64,000 bases of DNA, taken from assembly GCA_964583095.1 (NCBI GenBank), contig CAZOVB010000018.1, positions 1 through 64,000 on the forward strand. The letters are read 5' to 3'. The stretch is from CAZOVB01 sp964583095 (lineage in GTDB: Bacteria > Planctomycetota > Phycisphaerae > SM23-33). Every line of letters starts with the position of its first letter. The first letter of the stretch is position 1. Positions 1 through 8,518 of this stretch are shown piece after piece. The position numbers and the translations under genes were made by a program. The notes beneath the pieces were generated by a model. That model ran no database searches, was not told where the DNA came from, and was given only the letters and a program-made list of their open reading frames with translations.

Positions 1-351
1 TTCGTCTTCAATACCGATCTGCTCCTCTGGAACATCCACGCCTGGTGGCACATCGGGCTGATCTTCCTGGCCTCGATGATCGCCATCTTCGCCTTTGCAG
101 CGGCCACGCAGAACTACCTGACCAAGCGGAACCGATTCTACGAAACGGCGATCCTGCTGCTTTGCAGCGCGGTGATCCTCAGGCCCGGCCTGGCAGGCGA
201 CCTGCTGGGTGACCGTGGGGCCTCGGCATCGAGCCTGGAAATATTGCTTGCCTCTCGAATCACCTGGTACGTGGTGGGAATGGCCCTTTTCTTCGCTGTC
301 TGGATGCTTCAAAAGAAGCGGCGCGGCGGCAGAATGCAACCTGGCCGCTGA
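1..351 (+). CDS. TRAP transporter permease, 4TM/12TM fusion type, C-terminal end (partial)
   Basis: The frame is open from the first base and stops at 349-351, so only the last 116 residues are present. It reads FVFNTDLLLWN followed by hydrophobic segments (IGLIFLASMIAIFAFAA, ETAILLLCSAVIL, TWYVVGMALFFAVWML) and a basic tail. This matches the C-terminal part of fused DctQ-DctM (4TM/12TM) TRAP permeases, which import organic acids or sugar acids across the inner membrane using a sodium gradient and a periplasmic binding protein. The rest of the gene and any binding protein lie outside the window. The assignment is by recall of family sequence, and the substrate cannot be inferred. Confidence 0.7.
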   Translation, partial: FVFNTDLLLWNIHAWWHIGLIFLASMIAIFAFAAATQNYLTKRNRFYETAILLLCSAVILRPGLAGDLLGDRGASASSLEILLASRITWYVVGMALFFAVWMLQKKRRGGRMQPGR

Positions 352-664
352 CAGGGCAGGGGCAGGAAGATCAGAGACGGCCTGACGGGCCAGTGGCCTG
401 CTGTGCCTGTGATTGCTCGGAAGGAGCATTCAGACCAAACTCCGCTGGATGGAGGTAGGCTCCGCCAGGCCGTCTTGGGTCTATCGGGTATCCTGTTGCC
501 TGCACGGCTCATTCGATCCGGTGCAGGAATCAGGCCCCAACAATAAAAGGCCTCGGCGAAGCTCATATGAAGCTTGGAGTCAGAATCCGTTATGATTCTG
601 CAAAGGCCCCCAGCAGCCGGAGAAGGCCTGCGGCATCTGGAAACGACAGGAAAGGTGGCAACAC
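352..664. other. Intergenic region upstream of the PfkB kinase
   Basis: These 313 bases hold no convincing gene; short frames here lack family resemblance. The only structure noticed is near the right end: direct repeats of GAAGCT at 558-563 and 569-574, and a hairpin with 7-bp arms (CAGAATC at 581-587, GATTCTG at 594-600). A ribosome-binding sequence AAGGTGG lies shortly before the kinase start. No clear terminator for the TRAP gene was found. Confidence 0.5.
581..600 (+). promoter_or_regulatory. Inverted repeat overlapping a possible -10 box
   Basis: Perfect 7-bp arms CAGAATC and GATTCTG are separated by 6 bases, and the hexamer TATGAT (591-596) sits over the loop and right arm. No good -35 hexamer was found 16-18 bases upstream. 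It could be an operator over the kinase promoter or a chance hairpin. Confidence 0.25.
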
Positions 665-1609
665 ATGGCCGGTGAAACATTGGCGTTCGGCGAAGTTCTG
701 TGGGATCTTCTGCCCGAAGGCGAGCACCTCGGCGGAGCCCCGCTGAATTTCGCATATCGGATGAAATGTCTCGATGAGCCTGTGGCGATGGTCTCCCGCC
801 TGGGAAGCGACGACCGCGGCAAGCAGGCTGCGACGCGCCTGGCCCAGCTTGGCCTGCAGCGCGACTGCATCCAGTGGGATTCCCAATGGCCAACCGGCAC
901 GGTGGATGTCGTATTCGATGACCAAGGCCAGCCGGACTATACCATCCATGCCTCCGTGGCCTATGACTTCATCGAGACTCGGCCGGAATTGCTGGACCTG
1001 GCCCGTGGGGCCCGGTGTTTCTGCTTCGGCACGCTCGCCCAGCGCAGCGAAGTGTCCCGTACGACCTGCCAGCGTCTGCTGGTCGAGGCATCTTCCGCCC
1101 TGAAGCTGCTGGATGTGAATCTGCGAAAGCAGTGCTACACGCAAGACTCGGTGACGGTGAGCCTGGAAGCGGCGCAGATTCTCAAGCTCAACGACCAGGA
1201 AGTGCAGCTTCTGGGAGACCTGCTGCAACTCCAGACCGGAAGCGTTGTAGACCGAATGCGGGAGCTGATGTCCCGACACGATGTCCAGCTCTGCCTGATG
1301 ACCTGCGGCGCCCAGGGCGTCTTGGCCATGGAACCTCAGCGGGTGCTCTACGAACCGGGCTTCTCGGTGGACGTGGCCGACCCGGTAGGAAGCGGAGACG
1401 CTTTCACCGCGGGTTTCTGCAGCCGATACCTGGCCGGGGCCGACCTGCAGGATGCTCTGGCCTTCGGCAACGCCGCCGGTGCGTGGGTAGCTTCCCAGCC
1501 CGGTGCGACGGGACCGATGAGCGCACGAGACCTGGAGAATCTGATCGGCGGGCAGAACCGGCGAAATGCCGCAAAGCGCTGGCAGGACCTGGCGGAGTCG
1601 TTTTGCTGA
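665..1609 (+). CDS. PfkB-family sugar kinase (fructokinase-like)
   Basis: The 314-residue protein is normal length for ribokinase/PfkB kinases, which phosphorylate a sugar with ATP in the cytoplasm. The N-terminus has the family start (ETLAFGEVLWDLLPEG, then LGGAPLNFAYR for substrate binding), a DVNLRKQCY strand, and near the C-terminus the second signature DPVGSGDAFTAGF, whose Asp is the catalytic base. The usual GAGD reads GSGD. AAGGTGG lies 7 bases upstream of the ATG. It follows a TRAP transporter gene on the same strand, so it may act on an imported carbohydrate. Fructokinase is the best guess, but 2-keto-3-deoxygluconate kinase is possible. Confidence 0.75.
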   Translation: MAGETLAFGEVLWDLLPEGEHLGGAPLNFAYRMKCLDEPVAMVSRLGSDDRGKQAATRLAQLGLQRDCIQWDSQWPTGTVDVVFDDQGQPDYTIHASVAYDFIETRPELLDLARGARCFCFGTLAQRSEVSRTTCQRLLVEASSALKLLDVNLRKQCYTQDSVTVSLEAAQILKLNDQEVQLLGDLLQLQTGSVVDRMRELMSRHDVQLCLMTCGAQGVLAMEPQRVLYEPGFSVDVADPVGSGDAFTAGFCSRYLAGADLQDALAFGNAAGAWVASQPGATGPMSARDLENLIGGQNRRNAAKRWQDLAESFC

Positions 1610-1617
1610 GCTGAGAA

Positions 1618-2259
1618 CTACACGACGGAATCGTCGCGCCGGCAGGGGGGCAGGACCTCGCTCTTGCCCGTAAGCTGTGCTGCGTAGCGCAGGCGGAGGA
1701 TCTTGCGGATCGTCCGGCGCGTCAGCAGGATAATGCCCGCCGTGGCCAGCACAATCGCCAGGTACAGCCCCTGGGCAGCGAGGGTCCCGAGCAGAACCGA
1801 GTCGGGCAACAGCCCGGCCTGGCCGGCGCTGTCGGCCTGTTCGAGGGCAAAAAGCAGGCCGCCGGCGGCCAGGACCATGCCTATCACGGCCGAGATGGTC
1901 AAAATGCGGATCTCGTCGCGATCTCTCTCCACGCTGCGGTAGAAGCCGGGCCCGTCGCGATCATCCCACCACATCTCTTCTTCCTGCTGCCCGGACGCAT
2001 CGGGATGAAAACGCCTGTCTCCGAGCATGGCCGAGTACTGCTGCCAACGGAAATCGTACCTGCGTCGCGTTGCAGGGTCCGACAGTACGCGGTAGGCCTC
2101 GCCGATCATGGCAAATCGCTTGTGGGCCTGTTCGCTGTCGCCGCGACAGTTGTCGGGATGATGGCGCAGGGCAGCTACGCGATACGCGCGCTTGATCGTT
2201 CTCTGCGACGCGATGCGCGGAACGGAAAGAATCGTATAGTAGTCGGGTAATGTCTCCAT
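1618..2259 (-). CDS. Membrane-anchored J-domain (DnaJ-like) protein
   Basis: The 213-residue protein opens with a J domain (about residues 5-70: DYYTILSVP, the invariant HPD in LRHHPDN, then AYRVLSDPATRRRYDF). It lacks the Gly/Phe, zinc-finger and client-binding domains of true DnaJ. Two hydrophobic stretches follow (about 120-142 and 160-190), so it is probably an inner-membrane protein that recruits DnaK through its cytoplasmic J domain. It is convergent with the kinase gene; the two stops are 8 bases apart. The partner process is unknown. Confidence 0.8.
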   Translation of the reverse strand: METLPDYYTILSVPRIASQRTIKRAYRVAALRHHPDNCRGDSEQAHKRFAMIGEAYRVLSDPATRRRYDFRWQQYSAMLGDRRFHPDASGQQEEEMWWDDRDGPGFYRSVERDRDEIRILTISAVIGMVLAAGGLLFALEQADSAGQAGLLPDSVLLGTLAAQGLYLAIVLATAGIILLTRRTIRKILRLRYAAQLTGKSEVLPPCRRDDSVV

Positions 2260-2397
2260 GGTGGATCTATAGAGGCATCGGAAAAAAATGGACCGATGCG
2301 CAATTCCTCACGCATTTCATTAAATGCCCCCGGGGCCTATACGTCAAGCGACTCGCTTGAGAAAACGCCTTCAACCCGCGGGCAGGGCGCGCAAGAA

Positions 2398-2437
2398 AGA
2401 CGCCCGTCGCGGAAGGAGGAGGCCGCAACGGGCGTCT
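2398..2437 (-). terminator. 15-bp hairpin, second terminator or structured leader
   Basis: Arms at 2398-2412 and 2423-2437 pair over 15 bp with one imperfect position and a 10-base loop. On the minus strand the stem is followed by CTTTCTTGC, weakly T-rich. It lies 185 bases past the first terminator and 140 bases before the J-domain gene. The minus-strand loop reads CCTCCTCCTT, an anti-Shine-Dalgarno-like sequence, so a leader role cannot be excluded. Confidence 0.45.
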
Positions 2438-2581
2438 CAGGAGGCAGAGACAACATTCAAGGAGAAGAAGTTTGTTGCATCTTTCTAAAGGTGATACGCC
2501 TGATCGGCCAGGGGGTTCGTCCATTTTCTCCCGGGGTCGAAAGTTTTTCGCCTTTTTTCTCGATTCCTTCCCGAAAGCAAA

Positions 2582-2613
2582 GCGGGCCCCGAATCCGCAG
2601 ATCCGGGGCCCGC
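2582..2613 (-). terminator. Rho-independent-type terminator of the macroglobulin gene
   Basis: Arms 2582-2595 and 2600-2613 form a 14-bp GC-rich stem with one mismatch and a 4-base loop. On the minus strand it is followed by a short T-rich stretch (TTTGCTTTC). It begins 21 bases beyond the stop codon of the macroglobulin gene. Confidence 0.7.
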
Positions 2614-2634
2614 AAATCCAGAGCAGATCCAGGC

Positions 2635-5600
2635 CTATTCCTTAACGGTCAGTTCGATCGGTTTGACGTTGGCCCGGATTTTCGGGTTGTAATACTCATA
2701 GACCGCCGAGGCGGGTGTCTTTGCCTTAAGTGGATATTTGGCAAGGAGTTGATATTTGATCTCTATCGGATCGTTGTCCACCAGCTCCCGCAGGTACACG
2801 ATGATCTGGCGGCCGGTGACCGAGAACTTCTCGATCCGGCCGTTCTCGACCATCTTCTCCAGCTTCTGGGGCTTCAGCGTAAAGCCCGGGGGCAGGCCCA
2901 GATCCACCACGACCATCCTGGCAGCGCCGGGCCGATTGTTACGCACCGTGGCTGTGACGGTCACGATGTCGTTGGTCTCCAGTTGGGTCCGGTCGTACTT
3001 CAGGCCGATGTGGATCGGTTCGACGGGGATCGGCTCCAGCGGGTGGGGCTCGTAGAAGCGGCCCACCACCTGGTACATCAGCGACCCTTCGCCGTCAAAG
3101 CTGATCTGGACGTCGTGGTCCTTGCCGGCCTCGGGCTCGCCCAGGTCGATCAACTGCATCACGTCGGAGTTCTCCGGGGTAATCTTGAACGAGCGGGCGA
3201 CCTTGCCGTTGAGCTTGACAGCCACATCGGCCGTGGTGAGCTTCGTGCCGATCTTCTCGCCCAGGATCATCGCACGCATCGCCTGGATGGTCGCCTGCGT
3301 GGTCTGCCACGTGCCGAAGGAATCCTTGTTCCCGGCCAGGTAGGTAATCGCCTTGGAAACCAGGTCGCTGCTCCGCTTGGCATGGAGCAGGGCCTGGACC
3401 GCAAGAGCCGTGGTCTCGATATCCGCCGAATCCCCCGTGCCGCAGGTGGGTGTCTGGGCGTCGGTGTTCCAGAAGGCTTTTTGCCCATCGTGAACGGCTG
3501 CATTTTCCAGCCGATTCAGAAGCTCTCCGGTCCGGCTGTCGTTGGGGGCCAGCAGGACGAAGGCATTGCACGCCAGGGCCAGGGTGTAGTTGTCCTCGAC
3601 CTTGCCGGCGTTCTTCTTCATCCAGGCCAGGGCCTTGCCGTTGGCTTCGGACTTGCTGCCCGTCTGGGCAAGGGCCCAGGTGATATAAGCGGTATTGCGG
3701 AAGGTGTCGTCGGTAAACTTGTTGATCGCACCTTCCTGGATCCCGCCGGCGGTCGGTTTGTACGCGCCGTCCTGGCCCTGCAGGCCGATGAGCCACTGCT
3801 GCGTCCGCTGGATCACGGCTGGATCTACCTCGTGCACCTTGGACATGTCGTGGAATTCCATCAGGCCATAGGCGGTGAGGATCGGATGGGCAGGATCGTT
3901 CCCGAACCACTCGAAGCCGCCGTTTTTGCACTCGAAGCTCAGCAGCCGCTGGTAACCGGCGTTGATGAAACCCTCGGCCTTCATCTGAAGCTCGGGCGAA
4001 ATCTTGCCGGTGGTTTTCATGTAATCCATCACCAGTACGTTGGGATAGGTCGTGCTGGAGGTCTGCTCGAAGCAGCCCGAAGGCATCCGCAGGATGCTGT
4101 CGAGTCCCTCGACGACCTGGCTCAGCACGCCGGGGTAGACCTTCACGACAATCCGCGACGCGCCGGGAATGGCGCTGCCGGGAATGAACAGCTCGTGGCT
4201 CACATCGCCTTCAAGCCGCCCGGAGTAGCTGATCCGACGTTCCTTGCCGTCGGGTTCCACCTGCACGCTGCGGGCGACGGCGTCGGCTGCGTCGGTGCCT
4301 CTGGCGGTCACCTGGAAGCGGTGATGTCCGACCTCGCGAACGGTGACCGGCACGTGAACAGCCTTGACTTCATCGGGTGCGAGTTTGACATCGATGACGT
4401 CCTTGCCCTCCAGTTCGAACCAGTCGCCGCGCTGGATGGTCAGCCGGACCGTCTGGTCGGCCTGGAGGTAGTTGTAGACCACCACCGGAACATGCACGAT
4501 GTCGTTCTGGGTCAGGCTGACGGGGAAGTCGATATCCACGAAGAAATCCTGGAAGACCCGCAGCCCGGCGGAGGTCGATCCCAATGCCCCCCCGGCCGAG
4601 TTGCCCATCACCGACATCCGCCAGGTGGTGATGGAGTCGGCCATGTCAAACGAGAGCCTCGCCTGGCCGTTGGCGTCGGTAATGAGCGCGGGGGAAAACA
4701 GCAGCGTCTCGGGGAAGTAGTCGCGGACGCGAACCGCCGGCTTCTCGCCGGCCCCTTCCCCGTCCGTCGGACCCGATGCCCGGCCGAAATCTTCGGCCAC
4801 GGCGGGCGCGGGCATTGCGATGGCGCCATCGGCCATTGCGCCTTCTTCCACTCGGAGCATATTCAGACCCCTGCGTCGAGCCTTGAATATCTGCTTGAAA
4901 GCGGGTTGGTTGGGGTCGATATCATCGGCCGTACCCCACTTGCCGTCGGGTCCGGCCGAGGCCAGGAAGAAGCCGTGATACGTCTGGCAGCTTTGGCACC
5001 AGGTGTTGCCCTGGAACTTGATGGCGTTGCCCCAGGGATCGATCGTCTGGGCCTTTTTCAGATAGCCCTCTTCGACGAGCGTGGCCAGGGTCACTCCTTT
5101 GACGGTCTTCTTGGCCTTTCTGAGATCCTGGGAGTATTTGGTCAAGGCCTGCTGGACGGCGCTGTAGTTGTCGTTCATGGCCTGTCGGACCTGGGCGTAG
5201 TACTGCATCAGGTGCTCGCCTGCCTTGAAGTCCGTGGCGTCCAGCGAGTAATCGGCCGCGCCTGCAGCTGAGGCCAGAAGGACGCCGGCTGCCTGCTCCC
5301 TTCGAGCAAACGCGGCCGGACGCGGCTGACCCACGATGGGCGGGGCCTGGGGGTCGTCGCCCCACAGGTCCTCCAGGTCCCAGCCGTGCACTTCGTAGCG
5401 AGGTTTGGCGATCTCGCGTTCCAGGTAGAAGTAGACCTTTTCCAGTCCGGGCTGCATCTCCTGGAGGGCGTAGACGGCTTCGTCGACGACCATCACGCAC
5501 AGTGCCGCCGGGACACCGTTGCCGTCTGCATCGGTCACGTGGAAATTCACTTGCGCCGGCTCGCCGGGCAGGTAGGTCTCCCTGCCGGCGGCGATCTTGA

Positions 5601-7509
5601 TATTCAGATCGTTGGCCGGATCGACCATCACGATCCGCCGGTCGCGGACCATCACCCCGTCGCTCTGGAGCATCCAGGCGTTGATCTGCACCGTGCCGCT
5701 GAGGCCCGCTTCCAGATCCAGTTTCGTACTGGCCTGGGCGCCCTCCAATTCAAGCGTCCGGGTCAGCCAGGTCTGGCCGTCCCGGATCACATCCACGTAC
5801 ACCGTGCCCGTCTTGCCGGTGGAGTGGATGGTCAGTTCCATCCGGTCTCCCACGTCGTAAAGGCTCCGATCGGTGCGAAGCAGCAGATACTCCTCGGATC
5901 TCTCGGCCCGGCTGAGTTTGACGGTTACCTCGGCCTGGTTGCCCTGCTTGTCTTTCAGACGCAGGTGAAGCTCCCCGGACCCATCCTGGGTGGGAGAAAG
6001 GACGATCCGGCCGAAACCGGCTGCGTCCGTCTCCGCCGGGCCCTTTGTGTTGGCAAAGGAGAAGCTGCCCTGGCAGGAGACGCTCTTTCCGTCAGCGGTG
6101 GTGGTCACGATATGAACACGATTTTCCATGCCGGGGATCAGTCGGCCGGACTCGGGAATGGCGGCCACGAGTATCGGAGAGTCGGTCACGATGACATTGC
6201 GGGTAAGTTTTTCATCGTGGTCGGCGGTATCGGTCACCTCCACGTCGAACTTGACCGAAGCCTTGCCTTCCTGGAGCGGCTGACCGACGAAGTGATCCGG
6301 CAGTGTCAGTTCGAACTGGTAGTGTCCGCTGTCATCGAGTTTGCCGGTGACGGTTTTGAATTCGTCGTAGGCCACATCGAACTTGCTGCAGACGACCCGG
6401 ACGTCGCCGCCGGCAACCGGCTTGCCGAAGAAGTAATCCGCCTGGACGTCCACGGTGACCTTCTGGCCGGGCTTGTAGAAGCTTCGGTCGGTATCGAACT
6501 TCACCTTGAATTTGGGCAGGACGTATCGATCGACGGTGACGGTCTTCTCTTCGCGGCTGTCGCCGACGATGGCCCGGATCGTGTAGCGTCCCAGGTTCAA
6601 TTCACTTGCAAGCTGGAAACGACAGGAGCTGATGCCGAACCGGTCGGTCTTTCCAGGCTGCTTGAAGACCTTGTTGCCCTTGGAGTCCTCGACCTCAAAG
6701 AGCACCGGCGTGTCACCCAGTGGCTTGCGGTCGGAACGGCCCAGCGAGAGCGAGCGGATTTCGATGATTTGCCCCGGCTGGTAGAGCGGCTTGTCGGTGG
6801 TCAGCAACGTGTGGACGGGGTCCTCGATCTGCACGGTCCGAACGATGATGCTTTCCGAGACGCTCTTGACCTTGACTTCCAGGCGGGCGGATTTGGGAGC
6901 AACTTTGGGCAGGGCAAGCTCGGCATCGAAGTGTCCCTTGCTGTCGGTTTTTCCCTCGCTGCCTGCCAGAACGGAATTTTCGTCCTTGAGTTCCACCGTG
7001 ACGCTTGCGTTCTCGATCGGCTCGCCGCGGCTGCGATCGGTGGCCAGCACACGAAGCACCGGCCGGGTGCCCGCAATCATCCGGCTGTGGCCTATAACGC
7101 GCGTCTCGAGTTGTTCTTCCAGGAACGCCAGCACGTGTCGGTGGTTGGGGCCTTGGCCAAAGCGGTATTCCACGTAGTATCGCCAGGGCTGGTTGGGATC
7201 GATCAGTGCGGGGATCCGCACCTGCACCGGCTTGCCGGCGTGGAAGTCGCTGACCTGGCCCAGTGGTGTGCCGTCGAGGGTATAGACAGCTGCGGTCACT
7301 CTGCCCTTGGTCCCGGCGGGGGGTGTGAGTTCCAATTTCAGGCCGTCTCCGGCCTCAAGCACCCTGGCTGAGCCTGGATCGGGCTTGGGATCGTCTTGGT
7401 CGGCGCGGGCGGGCTGGGGAATCAGGGCCGGCCCTGTAAGCAGGGCGGCGATGCCCAGCAGCACCATCGCTGCACTGGCCGGCCAAAGGAGTCTTCGGAT
7501 CTTCTTCAT
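2635..7509 (-). CDS. Secreted alpha-2-macroglobulin with thioester motif and inserted GspG-like domain
   Basis: A 1,624-residue protein with an N-terminal signal peptide (basic MKKIRR, hydrophobic core, cleavage near residue 36) and no lipobox. MG-type beta domains follow (for example TDKPLYQPGQ near 230 and YVLPKFKVKFDTD near 330), then the BRD region ending VDEAVYAL near 680. The A2M core starts at YFPETLLFSP near 930, the thioester motif SGCFEQ has Cys1146 and Gln1149, and a receptor-binding-like domain ends the protein. Family members trap proteases: cleavage of a bait region exposes the thioester. Here the bait position (about 750-930) holds a type II pseudopilin GspG-like segment (DPWGN at 824-828, then SAGPDGKWGTADDI ending near 864) and a CxxC pair. 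No penicillin-binding protein 1C gene is adjacent, unlike in many proteobacteria. Confidence 0.9.
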   Translation of the reverse strand: MKKIRRLLWPASAAMVLLGIAALLTGPALIPQPARADQDDPKPDPGSARVLEAGDGLKLELTPPAGTKGRVTAAVYTLDGTPLGQVSDFHAGKPVQVRIPALIDPNQPWRYYVEYRFGQGPNHRHVLAFLEEQLETRVIGHSRMIAGTRPVLRVLATDRSRGEPIENASVTVELKDENSVLAGSEGKTDSKGHFDAELALPKVAPKSARLEVKVKSVSESIIVRTVQIEDPVHTLLTTDKPLYQPGQIIEIRSLSLGRSDRKPLGDTPVLFEVEDSKGNKVFKQPGKTDRFGISSCRFQLASELNLGRYTIRAIVGDSREEKTVTVDRYVLPKFKVKFDTDRSFYKPGQKVTVDVQADYFFGKPVAGGDVRVVCSKFDVAYDEFKTVTGKLDDSGHYQFELTLPDHFVGQPLQEGKASVKFDVEVTDTADHDEKLTRNVIVTDSPILVAAIPESGRLIPGMENRVHIVTTTADGKSVSCQGSFSFANTKGPAETDAAGFGRIVLSPTQDGSGELHLRLKDKQGNQAEVTVKLSRAERSEEYLLLRTDRSLYDVGDRMELTIHSTGKTGTVYVDVIRDGQTWLTRTLELEGAQASTKLDLEAGLSGTVQINAWMLQSDGVMVRDRRIVMVDPANDLNIKIAAGRETYLPGEPAQVNFHVTDADGNGVPAALCVMVVDEAVYALQEMQPGLEKVYFYLEREIAKPRYEVHGWDLEDLWGDDPQAPPIVGQPRPAAFARREQAAGVLLASAAGAADYSLDATDFKAGEHLMQYYAQVRQAMNDNYSAVQQALTKYSQDLRKAKKTVKGVTLATLVEEGYLKKAQTIDPWGNAIKFQGNTWCQSCQTYHGFFLASAGPDGKWGTADDIDPNQPAFKQIFKARRRGLNMLRVEEGAMADGAIAMPAPAVAEDFGRASGPTDGEGAGEKPAVRVRDYFPETLLFSPALITDANGQARLSFDMADSITTWRMSVMGNSAGGALGSTSAGLRVFQDFFVDIDFPVSLTQNDIVHVPVVVYNYLQADQTVRLTIQRGDWFELEGKDVIDVKLAPDEVKAVHVPVTVREVGHHRFQVTARGTDAADAVARSVQVEPDGKERRISYSGRLEGDVSHELFIPGSAIPGASRIVVKVYPGVLSQVVEGLDSILRMPSGCFEQTSSTTYPNVLVMDYMKTTGKISPELQMKAEGFINAGYQRLLSFECKNGGFEWFGNDPAHPILTAYGLMEFHDMSKVHEVDPAVIQRTQQWLIGLQGQDGAYKPTAGGIQEGAINKFTDDTFRNTAYITWALAQTGSKSEANGKALAWMKKNAGKVEDNYTLALACNAFVLLAPNDSRTGELLNRLENAAVHDGQKAFWNTDAQTPTCGTGDSADIETTALAVQALLHAKRSSDLVSKAITYLAGNKDSFGTWQTTQATIQAMRAMILGEKIGTKLTTADVAVKLNGKVARSFKITPENSDVMQLIDLGEPEAGKDHDVQISFDGEGSLMYQVVGRFYEPHPLEPIPVEPIHIGLKYDRTQLETNDIVTVTATVRNNRPGAARMVVVDLGLPPGFTLKPQKLEKMVENGRIEKFSVTGRQIIVYLRELVDNDPIEIKYQLLAKYPLKAKTPASAVYEYYNPKIRANVKPIELTVKE

Positions 7510-7624
7510 AGTCTGTCCCTTTCGCTTGGAGAGTTTCCGGTCTTAACGGCAGGCTATACCCGTCTGGCCGATCGCTGCGCAGGAATTCAGTGTATTCCCG
7601 GCCGCCCCGACGGAAATCTGCCTC

Positions 7625-7653
7625 TTGGCCGGGCGCTGCCCGGGCTCTATACT
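7625..7653 (+). promoter_or_regulatory. Sigma-70-type promoter of the hydrolase operon
   Basis: TTGGCC (7625-7630), a 17-base spacer and TATACT (7648-7653) give a good housekeeping promoter. Transcription would begin near 7660, about 13 bases before the TTG start at 7673, which argues against starting translation at the in-frame TTG at 7625. Confidence 0.6.
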
Positions 7654-7672
7654 GACCCGTGGAGAGAATGCA

Positions 7673-8518
7673 TTGAAAGACAGCCCAGTTATCCAGCACG
7701 GGGCGAAAATCGATCTTTGGCCTCAAGATCCCCCGGGGGCCCTGGGCAGGGATCGCGCAGACCGCCCTTACCTCCAGGCTTGGTACCGTGGAGAGTCATC
7801 CCAGCCCCGGCCGGCTGTTATTGTCTGTCCTGGCGGGGGTTACAATGCCCTGGCCGAGCACGAGGGCAAGCCCGTGGCCGAGGAACTGGCTCGGTGGGGC
7901 CTGGCTGCGTTCGTTCTGCATTACCGGGTCAAGCCGTACATGCTCGATGCCGCCCTGGCCGACGGGCGAAGAGCGGTGCGGCTCCTTCGATACATGGCCG
8001 GCGATAACGGGATCGATCCTGAGCAAATCGTGCTCCTGGGTTTCAGTGCGGGCGGGCACCTGGGTGCGTGTATCTCGACCATCCGGGCAGAGTCCCCCCA
8101 ACATGATGAAATCGACCGCCTTTCGGATCGGCCTGACGCGCTGGCGTGCTGCTATGCCCCGGTGAGCCTGGTGGCCATGGGACGCGGTGACCGCACGGGC
8201 TGGCTGCTGGGAGAGAATCCCCCCGACCACATGCGGCGGTATATCGAGCTGGACAAGCACGTTACCAGCGAGAACCCGCCCACGTTCCTCTGGCATACGG
8301 CCGAGGACACCACCGTGCCCGTCGAGCAGTCGATCCTCTTTGCCGATGCGCTGAGCCGGGCTCAGTTGCCTACAGCCCTGCACATCTGTCCCCGGGGCAG
8401 GCATGGCGTCGGCCTGACCGGCGAGGAGCCCTGCACCCGTCGCTGGCCATCTTTGCTGCGAGACTGGCTTGTGGAGATCGGCCTGCTTTCTGCCGAAGTG
8501 GGGGAGGTGAAGAAATGA
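7673..8518 (+). CDS. Alpha/beta hydrolase, acetyl-xylan-esterase/BD-FAE-like
   Basis: A 281-residue serine hydrolase. After strand-one PAVIVCPGGGYN (the oxyanion-hole HGGG-like motif reads PGGGY) comes the nucleophile elbow GFSAGG with Ser125. The acid is probably Asp in HTAEDTTVP and the base His in GRHGVGL. The family deacetylates or de-esterifies carbohydrates or other small esters. No signal peptide is apparent, so it may be cytoplasmic. The start was set at the TTG at 7673 because GGAGAG lies 7-8 bases upstream and the promoter leaves little leader; a longer frame begins at TTG 7625. Its stop overlaps the next ATG (ATGA), so it is co-transcribed with the protease-like gene. Confidence 0.75.
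   Translation: MKDSPVIQHGAKIDLWPQDPPGALGRDRADRPYLQAWYRGESSQPRPAVIVCPGGGYNALAEHEGKPVAEELARWGLAAFVLHYRVKPYMLDAALADGRRAVRLLRYMAGDNGIDPEQIVLLGFSAGGHLGACISTIRAESPQHDEIDRLSDRPDALACCYAPVSLVAMGRGDRTGWLLGENPPDHMRRYIELDKHVTSENPPTFLWHTAEDTTVPVEQSILFADALSRAQLPTALHICPRGRHGVGLTGEEPCTRRWPSLLRDWLVEIGLLSAEVGEVKK

Larger units (their letters stand above)
2260..2634. other. Intergenic region with two strong hairpins
   Basis: This 375-base stretch separates two minus-strand genes. It holds two large inverted repeats (2398-2437 and 2582-2613), listed separately, and no gene that looks real. A long plus-strand frame starting here runs antisense through the macroglobulin gene and is a composition shadow. Confidence 0.6.

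Noticed and set aside
4900..5260. A separate GspG or type II secretion gene
   Set aside because: The pseudopilin-like signature is in frame within the macroglobulin, with no stop or start between; treated as an inserted domain.
2296..5271. 991-residue plus-strand frame antisense to the macroglobulin gene
   Set aside because: It is one of several long frames opposite the macroglobulin gene (another at 5386-7371); repetitive, His/Asp/Gly-rich composition, no family resemblance, and the gene on the other strand is certain.
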